From JBHIBA01 sp046758845 (GTDB taxonomy: Bacteria; UBA8248; JACPRG01; G963555815): 61,180 nt of DNA. The stretch lies in the NCBI GenBank assembly GCA_046758845.1, contig JBHIBA010000001.1, forward strand, positions 1 through 61,180, written 5' to 3'. The first letter of the stretch is position 1. Each line of letters starts with the position of its first letter. Of the stretch, positions 8,216 to 16,911 are shown piece by piece. The notes below the pieces were generated by a model, which was given only the letters and a program-made list of their open reading frames with translations, was not told the DNA's origin and did no database searches. The position numbers were made by a program, and so were the translations under genes.

Positions 8216-8803
8216 TTATTGCCGTTTTTTGAGAGTCTCCAGGATCGCTTCGGTCTCGTCGACGCCATGGAATTTCTGTCTATCGACAATGTAAGTGGGC
8301 GTCCCATCGACGCCCAGGCTTATCCCCTGCTCTCTCAAACCGTCCAGCCCAGCGGCGTAGGTTTCGCCCTCCAGGGCCTCTCTCAGCGCCTGTCCATCCA
8401 AGCCAATCTTCTCGCCTAAGGAGATCAAGACCTCAGGGTCCGCGATATTCTTGTCTTCGTGGAACCGGGCACTGTAGACGGCATTCCGATAGGCCTCCAT
8501 GCGGCCTTGGTCGCGGGCAAACAGGGTCGCCTGGTGCGCACGCCGGGTGCGGCACTTGTTCTGTGGGAAAATCAGCGTCATGCCGTATTTCCCGGCCAGA
8601 ACTCTGTGCTTCGCAAGCCGCTGTTCCGCTTCTTCAGGGGTTGACTCCAGGAAGGGCACTCCTTCGGGCCGGCCCTCCCAAGGAATCCATCGCACCTTGA
8701 TTTCAGCCTCTTTTTCAATCTTCGCCATCCCGCCGAGGGCGATGTAACAAAAAGGTCAGGTGTAATCGGCGAACAGCAAGATTTCGCTTTGGCCAGAGGT
8801 CAT
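8216..8803 (-). CDS. DsbA-family (FrnE-like) selenoprotein with a U-P-F-C active site
   Basis: Thioredoxin-fold oxidoreductase of 195 residues, if the in-frame TGA at 8758-8756 is read as selenocysteine (residue 16). The frame reads MTSGQSEILLFADYT, then Sec-P-F-C, then YIALGGMAKIEKEAEIK. The pattern (F/Y)xDYxCPxCY is the DsbA/FrnE active site with its first Cys replaced. The rest is family-typical: VRWIPWEGRPEG, RRAHQATLFARDQGR and the cis-proline loop GVDGTPTYIV. A GGGAGAG ribosome-binding site precedes the ATG at 8803. Starting after the TGA (8728) would remove the first strand and the active site. No signal peptide, so it is probably cytoplasmic. A SECIS-like hairpin follows the TGA. Confidence 0.85.
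8722..8742 (-). promoter_or_regulatory. SECIS-like hairpin after the UGA of the FrnE-like gene
   Basis: In the mRNA, UCGCC (8742-8738) pairs with GGCGA (8726-8722). Inside, CUC (8737-8735) can pair with GGG (8731-8729), leaving a GGC apical loop and an AU bulge. The stem starts 13 nt after the UGA and the loop is about 22 nt after it, within the spacing known for bacterial SECIS elements. Confidence 0.55.
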
Positions 8804-8979
8804 TCGCAATCTCTCCCGCAGTTTCGTTTGTATCTTGAAACCCGCCCGACCCCGCAACGGATCTGTGACCGGGTCTCCGTGAGATCGGCTGTTCAGCAGA
8901 CGAAGCTCTTTTTACTCGCCGTCAAATTACCAAAATTCACCCAATGTGCCAATTGCTTACCCGGAGTTTTCCGCTAAAG

Positions 8980-9008
8980 AAAAAGGGCTGCGGCAATTCC
9001 CGCAACCC
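8980..9008 (-). terminator. Rho-independent terminator of tRNA-Ala
   Basis: On the minus strand GGGTTGCGG (9008-9000) pairs with CCGCAGCCC (8993-8985) around a six-base loop, with one G-T pair, followed directly by TTTTT (8984-8980). It begins 12 bp after the tRNA 3' end. Confidence 0.8.
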
Positions 9009-9019
9009 CTTGAACTTCT

Positions 9020-9095
9020 TGGTGGAGCTGAGGGGGGTCGAACCCCTGACCTCATGACTGCCAGTCATGCGCTCTCCCAGCTGAGCTACAGCCCC
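9020..9095 (-). tRNA. tRNA-Ala(GGC)
   Basis: 76-nt cloverleaf with encoded CCA. The acceptor stem GGGGCTG pairs with CAGCTCC and contains the G3-U70 alanine identity pair. The anticodon stem CATGA/TCATG closes the loop CTGGCAG with anticodon GGC. The D arm (AGCTCAGCTGGGAGAGC) and the T arm with GTTCGAC are regular. Confidence 0.95.
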
Positions 9096-9108
9096 GTATC
9101 GAACTCTG

Positions 9109-9137
9109 AATTTAGCACGCGGTGCGCGGGTTCGCAA
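9109..9137 (-). promoter_or_regulatory. Putative tRNA-Ala promoter
   Basis: TTGCGA (9137-9132), 17-base spacer, TAAATT (9114-9109) on the minus strand, ending 13 bp before the tRNA 5' end. Confidence 0.55.
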
Positions 9138-9627
9138 CGAAAAGGGAGAGGCGGAATTTCCGAAAAAAGCGCACTCGCGTAGGGTAATCACGACCGCGCG
9201 CTTTTGTCCGGCCGTAGATCCCGCCCGCGAAGGTTCGCTTGAGCCGGGGCGCGAGAGCCCGATACACTTCGGGGAACCCCGGTTATCCGTGATCAGCGAG
9301 GCCGTTGGCCATTCTTTTCTTTCCGATGGCCCATGGGCCGCGTTGTTCCCTTAGGTCCAGATTGCTATCATGAGCCCGAGCAATTCATCCAGCACCATGT
9401 CAAGCCAAGGCCCGGTAGGCGCGGACCGATTCGAATCGGGCGGGGATCGCGGCATAGAAAGTCTTGGCGGACGGCCCCTCGGCGAGCGCCTTGCCCCGGC
9501 GCAACCGAGGCACTCTTGAGTGATTCCCTTGTCTCCTCCTTCGGCCCGGGAAAGCCTGGGATGAGCGAAGGGAAGGCGGTCGAGCGGGAATTGGCCCTCA
9601 GAGATGCTTTGGATGAGGAGAACCGAG
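9138..9627. other. Intergenic stretch between tRNA-Ala and the VOC operon
   Basis: About 490 bp between divergent transcription units. It should hold the promoter of the VOC operon, but I see no convincing -35/-10 pair. No coding region is recognised on either strand. Confidence 0.4.
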
Positions 9628-10554
9628 ATGATTCCGCTGACTCACATCAGCCATTACGCCTTGCGGGTGGCGGACGTGGAGCGCTCGATCCGGTTTTATT
9701 CGAACGTCGTGGGCATCGACCTGACGGAGCGCCGATCCAACGGAACGGCCTATATGAGACGCGGGCCGGATCATCACGTTCTGGCCTTGTACCCGTCGAA
9801 TTATAGGGAGCCCCTCGACCCGAAGATGACCGGCCTCCTCGGTCTCGACCACGTCGCCTTCGCCGTCCCCGACCGCTCGGCGGTAAATGACGCGGCCCGC
9901 ATCCTGAAAGACGCCGGGGCGAGGCTGCTCGGCGGTCCGACCGAATGGGACGAGCCGGGCGGCCCCTACGCGGCCCGATTCACCGACCCGGACGGGAACC
10001 GGATTGAAATCTGCACGGCAATGGCCCGGGTCATCGGAACGGAAATCCCCCATGTGGCCAAGCCCACCGGGTTCGGCCACCTGATCCTCCACGTTCAAGA
10101 TCCCAGCGAGACCGTAAATTTCTACACGGACGTATTGGGATTCCGGGTTTCGGACTGGGTCGCCGACTTCTTCGTATTCTTGAGATGCAATCCCGACCAC
10201 CATGCCGTGGGGTTGATCGACGGTCCGGCTCCGAGCATGAACCACGCGGGGTTCGAGGTCGCGGACATCGAGGCCGTCAAGAACGCGGCCGACATCGCCT
10301 GGAAGAACGGCGTCAAGTCCTTTTGGGGGATCGGGCGTCACGGCCCGGGCCACAACCTGTTCGTTTACTACCCGGACCCCGACGGGAACGTGATCGAGAT
10401 CTTCGCCGAGCTCGACCGGATTCACGACGAGGAGAACTACCGGCCGCAGACCTGGAGCCCGGAGGAGGCGGCCTGTGTATGGACGAACCACATCACCGAG
10501 CGGTTCGTCAAGGGCGTACAGTCCGTCGGCAGCGCCGTCAATCGGTTGGGTTAA
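9628..10554 (+). CDS. Two-domain VOC protein, type I extradiol dioxygenase-like
   Basis: A 308-residue protein with two vicinal-oxygen-chelate domains (about residues 5-130 and 148-265). The second domain carries the 2-His-1-Glu iron site of type I extradiol (catechol-cleaving) dioxygenases: His151 in FGHLILHV, His206 in MNHAGFEV and Glu257 in NVIEIFAE. Such enzymes cleave aromatic rings next to vicinal hydroxyls with Fe(II). The start at 9628 is preceded by GAGGAG at good distance; an earlier in-frame start adds eight residues. It is followed by a thiol-dioxygenase-like cupin and a DUF427 protein on the same strand, suggesting a small oxidative catabolic operon. The substrate is unknown. Confidence 0.82.
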   Translation: MIPLTHISHYALRVADVERSIRFYSNVVGIDLTERRSNGTAYMRRGPDHHVLALYPSNYREPLDPKMTGLLGLDHVAFAVPDRSAVNDAARILKDAGARLLGGPTEWDEPGGPYAARFTDPDGNRIEICTAMARVIGTEIPHVAKPTGFGHLILHVQDPSETVNFYTDVLGFRVSDWVADFFVFLRCNPDHHAVGLIDGPAPSMNHAGFEVADIEAVKNAADIAWKNGVKSFWGIGRHGPGHNLFVYYPDPDGNVIEIFAELDRIHDEENYRPQTWSPEEAACVWTNHITERFVKGVQSVGSAVNRLG

Positions 10555-10664
10555 ACGCCGCTCAGTCGAAGGAGAGGGAACGGCTGAGGTTTCCCGGGCG
10601 AAACGGCAGTCGCCTCGTCGGGTCGTCCATGACGGAATCGAGAATCTGAGGAAGGAGAAATCGC

Positions 10665-11222
10665 ATGTTCGAGCAGATGGAGCGCTTTATTCAGGATGTG
10701 GGAGGCATCGTCCGCGAAGGCGGCGCGGAGGAGGAGGTGACCGCGAAGGTGGCCGATCGGATGAAGGGGTTGACGGATATTCCGGACCTCATCGATCTAA
10801 AGCACATGCGGACCAAGAGGGGAAGTTATGTTCTCCGTCCAGTCCACGTCGCCGAGGATGGCAGCTTCTCCATCGCAGCGGCTGTTTGGGATGTGGGCCA
10901 GATCACCCCCATCCACGACCACGGCACTTGGGGTGTGATCGGCATCTATCAGGGCGTGGAGCACGAAGAGCGTTTCGCCAAACGGGAAGGCAACCCGCCG
11001 GGGCAGACCGCGGCGCTCCAGTGCATCGGCGTGAAGGATTGGCGTCCCGGAGAGGTCTTCGTTTGCTGCACGTCGGATCACGACATCCACCGGGTCAGTT
11101 GCGGTTCGGACGTACCCTGCGTCGGGATACACGTCTATGGCGCGGATATCGGCGTGATGGAACGCCGCGCCTACGACCCTGAAACAGGAGAAGTCAAGCC
11201 GTTCGTCTCAGGATGGGATTGA
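10665..11222 (+). CDS. Cysteine dioxygenase-like cupin (thiol dioxygenase family)
   Basis: A 185-residue single-domain cupin. The metal site HxH is His84 and His86 in TPIHDHGTWG, and the third ligand is His142 in DHDIHRVS, the arrangement of cysteine and 3-mercaptopropionate dioxygenases. These oxidise a thiol to a sulfinate with Fe(II) and O2 in the cytoplasm. The acidic stretch GVEHEERF after the HxH motif is also family-like. Ribosome-binding site AAGGAG precedes the ATG at 10665. The 3' end overlaps the most upstream possible start of the next gene. Substrate preference cannot be read from the sequence. Confidence 0.75.
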   Translation: MFEQMERFIQDVGGIVREGGAEEEVTAKVADRMKGLTDIPDLIDLKHMRTKRGSYVLRPVHVAEDGSFSIAAAVWDVGQITPIHDHGTWGVIGIYQGVEHEERFAKREGNPPGQTAALQCIGVKDWRPGEVFVCCTSDHDIHRVSCGSDVPCVGIHVYGADIGVMERRAYDPETGEVKPFVSGWD

Positions 11223-11272
11223 GTTCGGGAAAAATCTCGCGAGAACAAGGCGTCGTTGGGAGAAAGCCGGTC

Positions 11273-12064
11273 ATGGCAAAAGGACGGAACCCTTTGGACG
11301 CGACGGCTGATTCGGACCACTGGATTCACATCGAAAAAAGCCCGCGCCGTTTGCGCGTGGTCTTCGGCGGTGAGACCATCGCCGACAGCAAGCGCGTCCT
11401 GTTACTGCGGGAAGCGAATCGCATCCCGGTCTATTACTTCCCAATGGAAGACGTCCGCACTGACTTGCTGGCGGAAAGCGGGCAAATCGCCGACCATCCC
11501 CACAGAGGAATCGCGTCTTTCTGGACGGTCAAGGCGGATGAGAAAGATGCCGAGCGTGCGATCTGGAGCTATTCCGACCCCTCGCCCGAATGCGCCGCCG
11601 TCAAGGGTCACGTGGCGTTTGAGTGGGACAAGATGGACGCATGGTACGAAGAAGACGAAGAGGTGTTCGTCCATCCCCGGGACCCGTACAAACGGGTCGA
11701 TGTCCTGCGAAGCTCCCGCCACGTCGGCGTCGTCGTTGCCGGCGAAACCGTCGCGGAAACCCGCCGTCCCCGGCTCCTGTTTGAAACCGGCCTCCCGACC
11801 CGCTATTACATTCCCCAGGAAGACGTCCGAGCGGACCTACTCGAGCCGAGCATGACGACGTCGAGTTGCCCCTATAAAGGGGATGCGCGCTACTGGTCAG
11901 TCAAGGTCGGCGACAAAATTGTGGAAGACATCGTCTGGAGTTATCCGGACCCGATCCCCGAATGCACCAAGATCAAGGGGTTGCTCTGCTTTTTCAACGA
12001 GCGGGTGGATGCCACTTACGTGGACGGCGATCGGTTGCCCGCGCCCAAAACCCCCTGGTCGTAG
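11273..12064 (+). CDS. Tandem DUF427 protein
   Basis: A 263-residue cytoplasmic protein with two copies of the DUF427 fold. The copies align well: repeat 1 has PRRLRVVFGGETIADSKR, PVYYFPMEDVRTDLL and WSYSDPSPECAAVKGHVAF; repeat 2 has SRHVGVVVAGETVAETRR, TRYYIPQEDVRADLL and WSYPDPIPECTKIKGLLCF. The start at 11273 (MAKGRN) follows a GGAGAAA ribosome-binding site. DUF427 has no established biochemical function. The gene ends the VOC/cupin operon and faces a convergent gene 123 bp away. Confidence 0.8.
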   Translation: MAKGRNPLDATADSDHWIHIEKSPRRLRVVFGGETIADSKRVLLLREANRIPVYYFPMEDVRTDLLAESGQIADHPHRGIASFWTVKADEKDAERAIWSYSDPSPECAAVKGHVAFEWDKMDAWYEEDEEVFVHPRDPYKRVDVLRSSRHVGVVVAGETVAETRRPRLLFETGLPTRYYIPQEDVRADLLEPSMTTSSCPYKGDARYWSVKVGDKIVEDIVWSYPDPIPECTKIKGLLCFFNERVDATYVDGDRLPAPKTPWS

Positions 12065-12187
12065 CTCCGGCGAGACACGGCGGCTTTTGACGAGTGAAGA
12101 CCTTCCTGTTACTACGGGGAGCGGTTAGTGCTCGACACCTCAATCATCTATTGCTTCCCTGAGTAGCTGCCCAACTTCCGTTGACCT

Positions 12188-12523
12188 TCACTTAAGGGAT
12201 GGTTTTCTACTCGAAGCATTCTTTCCCCAGCGAAGGGCAACAATCACGCATCCCGTTTCGTAGAGTTCCTCGCCGAGAAAGATCCCTGCAAAAATCAGGA
12301 GCCATCCCTTGGCCCAAAACACCCCTGCGGCCAGTAAACCCATGGCGATTGCGACGATCTCTCCTCGGATGCCGCGTACCAGCCATAGGGATCCGGAGGG
12401 ATGACCGGAATTCCGAAGGCCCTTGAAGAAAAGCCGGGTTCCACGCCAGGCCGAGGCGACCGCAAGGGTCGAGAGAAGGAAGGCGAGGATCAGGTTAGTT
12501 GGCGGTTCGTAAATAAATTCCAT
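12188..12523 (-). CDS. Small membrane protein of unknown function
   Basis: A 111-residue protein with about three hydrophobic segments: NLILAFLLSTLAVASAW near the N-terminus, then EIVAIAMGLLAAGVFW and WLLIFAGIFLGEELYETG. The start is placed at MEFIYEPP (12523). I do not recognise the family. It follows the ICMT-like gene by 29 bp on the same strand and may be the last gene of the TetR-RND-sigma run. Confidence 0.55.
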   Translation of the reverse strand: MEFIYEPPTNLILAFLLSTLAVASAWRGTRLFFKGLRNSGHPSGSLWLVRGIRGEIVAIAMGLLAAGVFWAKGWLLIFAGIFLGEELYETGCVIVALRWGKNASSRKPSLK

Positions 12524-12552
12524 TTTCTTACGAGTTCCAAGGCAAAATTCCC

Positions 12553-13023
12553 TTAGAGCCACCGCCGCACAGTGGCTTTGTAACGTCGGTATTCCTCCCC
12601 GAACCTTCTTTCCAGGTAACGCTCCTCCCGGGCGATTACTCCGTAATGCATCACGGCGAGGGTCGGGACGAGCAGCCCCAAAATCCAAAGATTGTCTGTC
12701 ACAATCCCAATCCCGACGTAGAGAAGGCTTAACGACAGATAGGACGGGTTGCGGGAGAAACGGAAGGGGCCGCCGGTGATAAGCGCGGTGGTTGGCTTGT
12801 ACAAACTAAAATTGGTGCGAGCCCTGCGGAATTGGGGGAGGGTATAAGCAACGATAACCGCACTGAGGCCAATCAGGGCGAATCCGCCGGTGTATTGGAC
12901 GCCATCCGGAAAGACTGCGATCGGCCAAAGGTAATCGAGCGCCAGGCCAATCAAGAGAAACCCGAGATAGAGGAACGGCGGCGGGGCGATGACACCGGCC
13001 GTATCCTTCTCATCCTGTGCCAT
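12553..13023 (-). CDS. Isoprenylcysteine carboxyl methyltransferase (ICMT)-like membrane methyltransferase
   Basis: A 156-residue integral membrane protein with about four hydrophobic segments and the ICMT/PEMT signature in the C-terminal half: GGPFRFSRNPSYLSLSLLY (the RNPxY motif) and EERYLERRFGEEYRRYKATV at the end. In bacteria this family methylates membrane-associated small molecules or lipids using S-adenosylmethionine; the substrate here is unknown. It lies 104 bp after the ECF sigma gene on the same strand. A link to envelope stress is possible but is inference. Confidence 0.8.
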   Translation of the reverse strand: MAQDEKDTAGVIAPPPFLYLGFLLIGLALDYLWPIAVFPDGVQYTGGFALIGLSAVIVAYTLPQFRRARTNFSLYKPTTALITGGPFRFSRNPSYLSLSLLYVGIGIVTDNLWILGLLVPTLAVMHYGVIAREERYLERRFGEEYRRYKATVRRWL

Positions 13024-13127
13024 TGTCGGACCTCCTGCATGCGTTTCGCCAAAATGCGGATTTCGGCCTCAAAGGGGCCTTTCTCTCCCGCCTTTCATGC
13101 GATAACAGGCCTCGGCTCAAACTTCCC

Positions 13128-13727
13128 TCACGCTTCCCGAAGGGCCTGCCGTACAGTGAGGCGGGCCCGATGAAGTCTGGACTTCACGGCGGCCACCGAG
13201 ATGCCGAGGATCTCCGCCGTCTCGGCGGCGCTTCGCCCTTCCACGTCCCGGAGAGTGAGGGCGGCCCGGTAGTTCTCTGGGAGGGCGTCCACGGCCTGCC
13301 AGAGACGTTCGGTCTCCTGGCGGGTCTGAATTTGTCGCGAAGGGTCGTGCGTCTCGTCGGGAACTTCGCGCTGTCTTCTTATTTGTTCCGCCTCCCAGAG
13401 TTGATCCAGTGAGTGGACTTCATCCGGCTTGGGCTCGGCCTTTCGCCGGCGTTGGGCACTCAGGAACACGTTCGTTGCGATTCGGTAAAGCCATGTCCCG
13501 AGCTTGGCCTGGCCCCGGAAGTTCCCGATCGATCGAACCGCTCTCAGGAACGTCTCTTGGAGCATGTCCTCGGCGTCCGCCTTGTCTTGCGTCAGACGGA
13601 AGACGTAGTTGTAAAGCCTTTTGCCATAGCCATCCACGAGCTCGGAGAAGGCGGTCTCCTCGCCGGCCTGAAGCCTTTCCAGCAGCGCATCATCAAAAGT
13701 GACCGGCTGCGCCGTGACCGTTGTCAT
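13128..13727 (-). CDS. ECF-type RNA polymerase sigma factor
   Basis: A 199-residue sigma-70 family protein of the ECF (RpoE/SigW) type. Region 2 is visible as YNYVFRLTQDKADAEDMLQE followed by TFLRAVRSIGNFRGQAKL and TWLYRIATNVFLSAQRRRK. Region 4 has LPENYRAALTLRDVEGRSAA and the recognition helix EILGISVAAVKSRLHRARL. The 40-residue linker is charged. No anti-sigma factor is encoded next to it, which is unusual for this type. It sits 39 bp after the RND pump gene, so it may be co-transcribed with the efflux system. Confidence 0.92.
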   Translation of the reverse strand: MTTVTAQPVTFDDALLERLQAGEETAFSELVDGYGKRLYNYVFRLTQDKADAEDMLQETFLRAVRSIGNFRGQAKLGTWLYRIATNVFLSAQRRRKAEPKPDEVHSLDQLWEAEQIRRQREVPDETHDPSRQIQTRQETERLWQAVDALPENYRAALTLRDVEGRSAAETAEILGISVAAVKSRLHRARLTVRQALREA

Positions 13728-13766
13728 CCCAATTCCCTTTCTTTGCCCGAGTTGACGCCAAGGACC

Positions 13767-16700
13767 CTAGGTCGAGACCGGCATGTCGGGAGCCGTTCTT
13801 TTGTCAACTCGCCGCCCCCGACGAATCATCAAGAGATAGGCCGAGGGCGCGAAGTACAGTCCCAGGAGGGTCGCCCCAGTGATACCTCCCGCGATGGAGA
13901 TGGCGAGCGGCGTCCAGAATCCACTCCCGGCCAAAAGCAGTGGCGTAAAGCCCGCCATGGTCGTCACCGAGGTGGAGAGGACGTGACGCGTGGATCGAAC
14001 CACCACTTCGCGCACCTCTTTCGGGTCTCCCTGGCGAGCCCGAGAATTCTCGCGGATAGCGGCGAGGACGACGATGGAGTCGTTGACGGCAACCCCCACC
14101 AGGCCCATGGTGCCGACGATCGCCATGAACCCGAAGGGGTAGCCGAACAGCCACAAGGAGAGGAGGGCGAGGCCGACGGAAAGTCCGCCGACCGAGGCAA
14201 TGATGCCCGCCGCGCGGAATGAGTTGAAGGACAGCACCAGCGTGCCGGCCATCAGGACAAGGAGAACCCCTGCTGAGGCCATCAAGTTCCCCACCGCTGT
14301 GTCCCGCTCTTCGGATTCTCCACCGACTTCCATCTTGTAGCCGGGGGGCAGTTCGAGACGGCTGGCTTCCAGTCCTTTCTTGAATTCGCCAAGCACCTTG
14401 GCCGGCAGCACGCCCGGGCGGATGAAGCCCTGGACCGTGTTGGTGCGGACTCCTTTTCGACGAGGAATCGTCGCCAGGTCGGGCAGGAGCCGGAGTTGGC
14501 CGACGGCTTGGATCGGAATCAGGGAGGGTTCGGCGCCGGCGCCCGGCCGAAAATCAGCGGGCAAGAGGTCGAGGGATGCGATCTCTTTCAGGTCTCCCCG
14601 GTGAGCATTGGAAAGGCGAACCCGCACGGGAAGCTCTTCGGAAGCCTCTATTAGAGACCCCCCGACGGTGCCTTCCAAGACATGGTTGAGTTGGCGAGCC
14701 ACCCCTACGTTGTCGAGCCCGGCCAGGCGCGCTCCCTCCTCGTCGATCCGGAACCAGAGCTTGGGCTGCCCGTCGGTGAGGGTGGCGCGGGTGTGGATCA
14801 CGTCGGATATTTGGGCCAGCTGCGCCCGGACCGCCTCCCCCAGCTCCCGCAATCGCTCTAAGTCCGGACCGGAGATGTGCAACTCGACGGGAGCCTCGAA
14901 GGGGGGGCCCTGCTCGAATTGCCGCACGATCACCTGTGCCGCCGGGAGGACCTCATCGAGTTCCTCTTGGAGGAGGTCGGTGAGTCGTTGCGACTCTTGA
15001 TGGGAGCTCAGGTTGACCACCCCCTGGGCGTAGAAGGCCGAATCGTCTTGGCCCGTCATCATGTTGTAGTAGAACTTGGGGGCGCTCCCCCCCACGAACC
15101 AGTGGACATTCGTCACCTCCGGGTGACCCAGGATGAGCTCGCGCGCCCGAAGGGCATACGCCTGCGTCTGCGCCAGAGAGGCCTGGGAGGGCAGGCGCAG
15201 CTCGATCTGCAACTGGTCGCGGTCAGCCGGGGGGAAGAACTGTTCCTCGAGCTTCGAGCCTTGGACAAATCCAACCACCGGCAGCACCAGGGCGATGAGA
15301 ACCCCCAGCAGGGGGCGCGAGAAGACCCCGTCCAGCGTCCGGCGGTAAAGACCGGTCAGGGCCGGGTGGGACAGCCCTGTGCGCCACCAAGCCGGCCGAA
15401 GGGAAGCCGCCTTGCGACGATTTATCCATCCCGTCAGCGCGGGAACGATGGTCAGCGCGACGAACAGAGAGCTGAAAAGGGCGAGGCTCACGCTGATCCC
15501 GATCGAGCCCACGAACTCGCCCGCCCCGCCCGGCATCAGCACCAACGGCATGAAGGCCAGGACGGTCGTGGCGGTCGAGCCCAGGAGCGGGATGGCGAGG
15601 TGTCGGACGCTTTGGGCAACGGCGCGCGCGGGGGCCATCCTTCCCCTGAGCCGTGCGGAGACGTCATCGACCATGATGATGGCGTTATCGATCAACAGGC
15701 CCAGGGCGATGATCAGACCCGTCACCGACATCTGATGGAGTGGAACGCCCAGGAGCTTCATCCCCGCCAGGACCATGAGGCTTGAGAGGGGCAGGACTGA
15801 GCCCACCAGCAAGGCCGACCTCCAGCCCATCATGAAGAGGATCACGATCACCACCAGGAGAGCGCCGAAGAGCAGGTTCACCTGAAGGGTGTTCAGGCGC
15901 GATTCCACGTATCGGCTCTGGTCGAAGACGACCTGAAGACCGATACCGCGCGGAACACGCTCCCGGAATTCTCCGAGCGTCTCGCGGGCCTGCCGGCTCC
16001 AGAGATCGACCCGATAGCCGGGTTCCATGCGGGCCGCCACGGCCACGGCGGGCTTGCCGTCGAGGATGGCCAGGTCAGAAGGGGGGTCGGCGCTGGTCTT
16101 CCTCACCGTTGAAATATCGCCCAGCCGGACCGCTTGGCCCTGCGCCCCGTGGAGGATGAGGAGTTGGTTGACGCGATCGAGGGAATCCAGCTCCCCTTCG
16201 ACCTCGATGAGCAGGTCGTTCCTGAAGCCGCGGAGCCTCCCCGCCGGCACCTTGGCGTCACTTTGAACAATCTTCCTGGTGACCTCCTCCGGTGTGAGAC
16301 CCAGACGGGCGAGCCGATAGGCGTCCACCTCGACGAGGATTTCCTCGGCGGGGTCCCCGAACCGTTTGGTTTGCTTCGTGCCCGGGATGGAGCGCAGGTG
16401 ATGTTCGAGATCTTTGGCCAATCGGCGAAGGACCCCGTAGGAGACCGGGGGGCTCAATTCCCAGGTGAGCCCGGCGATGAGCGTATAGGCGTCGATTTCC
16501 GTGTCCGTATCGTTGAACTCGGGTTCCTGGGCCCCCTGGGGAAGGTCTGGAGAGACGTCCCGGAGCTTGTCGCGAACGCGCGACCATACCTCTTCAACCT
16601 CCACGACCTCCTCTTTCAGCTCGATCCCCACGACGGAAATGCCCGCCCGTGAGGAGGAGACCAGTTGCTTGACCTCTTCGATCTCTTTCAGCTTCTCCTC

Positions 16701-16895
16701 GATCTTCTCGGTCACCAGGGATTCCACCCGCTCGGCGCTGGCGCCGGGATAGCGCGTCATGACAAAGGCTGCCCGTTGGATCAGTTGGGGGTCTTCCATA
16801 CGCGGAAGGAGTCGGTAGGCGGAGAGTCCCGATACGAGAATCAGGAAGACGGTCAGGACGAGAAGCCGCGGATTGCGGTAATAGAGATTCCACAT
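13767..16895 (-). CDS. RND-family efflux pump, inner-membrane component
   Basis: A 1042-residue resistance-nodulation-division transporter that would drive proton-coupled export across the envelope with its adaptor. It starts MWNLYYRNPRLLVLTVFLIL (16895), preceding the first transmembrane helix; a longer in-frame start exists but reads through the adaptor gene. The transmembrane proton-relay helix reads LGLLIDNAIIMVDDVSARL, with LIDN where many HAE1 members have Asp-Asp. The second half repeats the fold (VGVAVNDSIVVLAAI). Two large periplasmic loops are present. It follows the adaptor gene after 16 bp. No outer-membrane TolC-like gene is in the window. Confidence 0.92.
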   Translation of the reverse strand: MWNLYYRNPRLLVLTVFLILVSGLSAYRLLPRMEDPQLIQRAAFVMTRYPGASAERVESLVTEKIEEKLKEIEEVKQLVSSSRAGISVVGIELKEEVVEVEEVWSRVRDKLRDVSPDLPQGAQEPEFNDTDTEIDAYTLIAGLTWELSPPVSYGVLRRLAKDLEHHLRSIPGTKQTKRFGDPAEEILVEVDAYRLARLGLTPEEVTRKIVQSDAKVPAGRLRGFRNDLLIEVEGELDSLDRVNQLLILHGAQGQAVRLGDISTVRKTSADPPSDLAILDGKPAVAVAARMEPGYRVDLWSRQARETLGEFRERVPRGIGLQVVFDQSRYVESRLNTLQVNLLFGALLVVIVILFMMGWRSALLVGSVLPLSSLMVLAGMKLLGVPLHQMSVTGLIIALGLLIDNAIIMVDDVSARLRGRMAPARAVAQSVRHLAIPLLGSTATTVLAFMPLVLMPGGAGEFVGSIGISVSLALFSSLFVALTIVPALTGWINRRKAASLRPAWWRTGLSHPALTGLYRRTLDGVFSRPLLGVLIALVLPVVGFVQGSKLEEQFFPPADRDQLQIELRLPSQASLAQTQAYALRARELILGHPEVTNVHWFVGGSAPKFYYNMMTGQDDSAFYAQGVVNLSSHQESQRLTDLLQEELDEVLPAAQVIVRQFEQGPPFEAPVELHISGPDLERLRELGEAVRAQLAQISDVIHTRATLTDGQPKLWFRIDEEGARLAGLDNVGVARQLNHVLEGTVGGSLIEASEELPVRVRLSNAHRGDLKEIASLDLLPADFRPGAGAEPSLIPIQAVGQLRLLPDLATIPRRKGVRTNTVQGFIRPGVLPAKVLGEFKKGLEASRLELPPGYKMEVGGESEERDTAVGNLMASAGVLLVLMAGTLVLSFNSFRAAGIIASVGGLSVGLALLSLWLFGYPFGFMAIVGTMGLVGVAVNDSIVVLAAIRENSRARQGDPKEVREVVVRSTRHVLSTSVTTMAGFTPLLLAGSGFWTPLAISIAGGITGATLLGLYFAPSAYLLMIRRGRRVDKRTAPDMPVST

Positions 16896-16911
16896 GAGGC
16901 CGGCCCCCCCT

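Noticed and set aside
5198..8728. Short similarity (EEAKHRVLA and KHRVLAGK) between the tail of the XRE/DctQ chimera and the FrnE-like selenoprotein.
   Set aside because: Only about ten residues, with different surrounding sequence and fold; chance is a sufficient explanation.
8216..8728. A 170-residue gene starting at ATG 8728.
   Set aside because: It removes the first beta strand and the CxxC-equivalent, and lacks the good ribosome-binding site found at 8803.
9151..9250. GGAATTTCC near 9160 as a fifth IS1380-type end.
   Set aside because: No TTGACA or other similarity 88-90 bp away in either direction.
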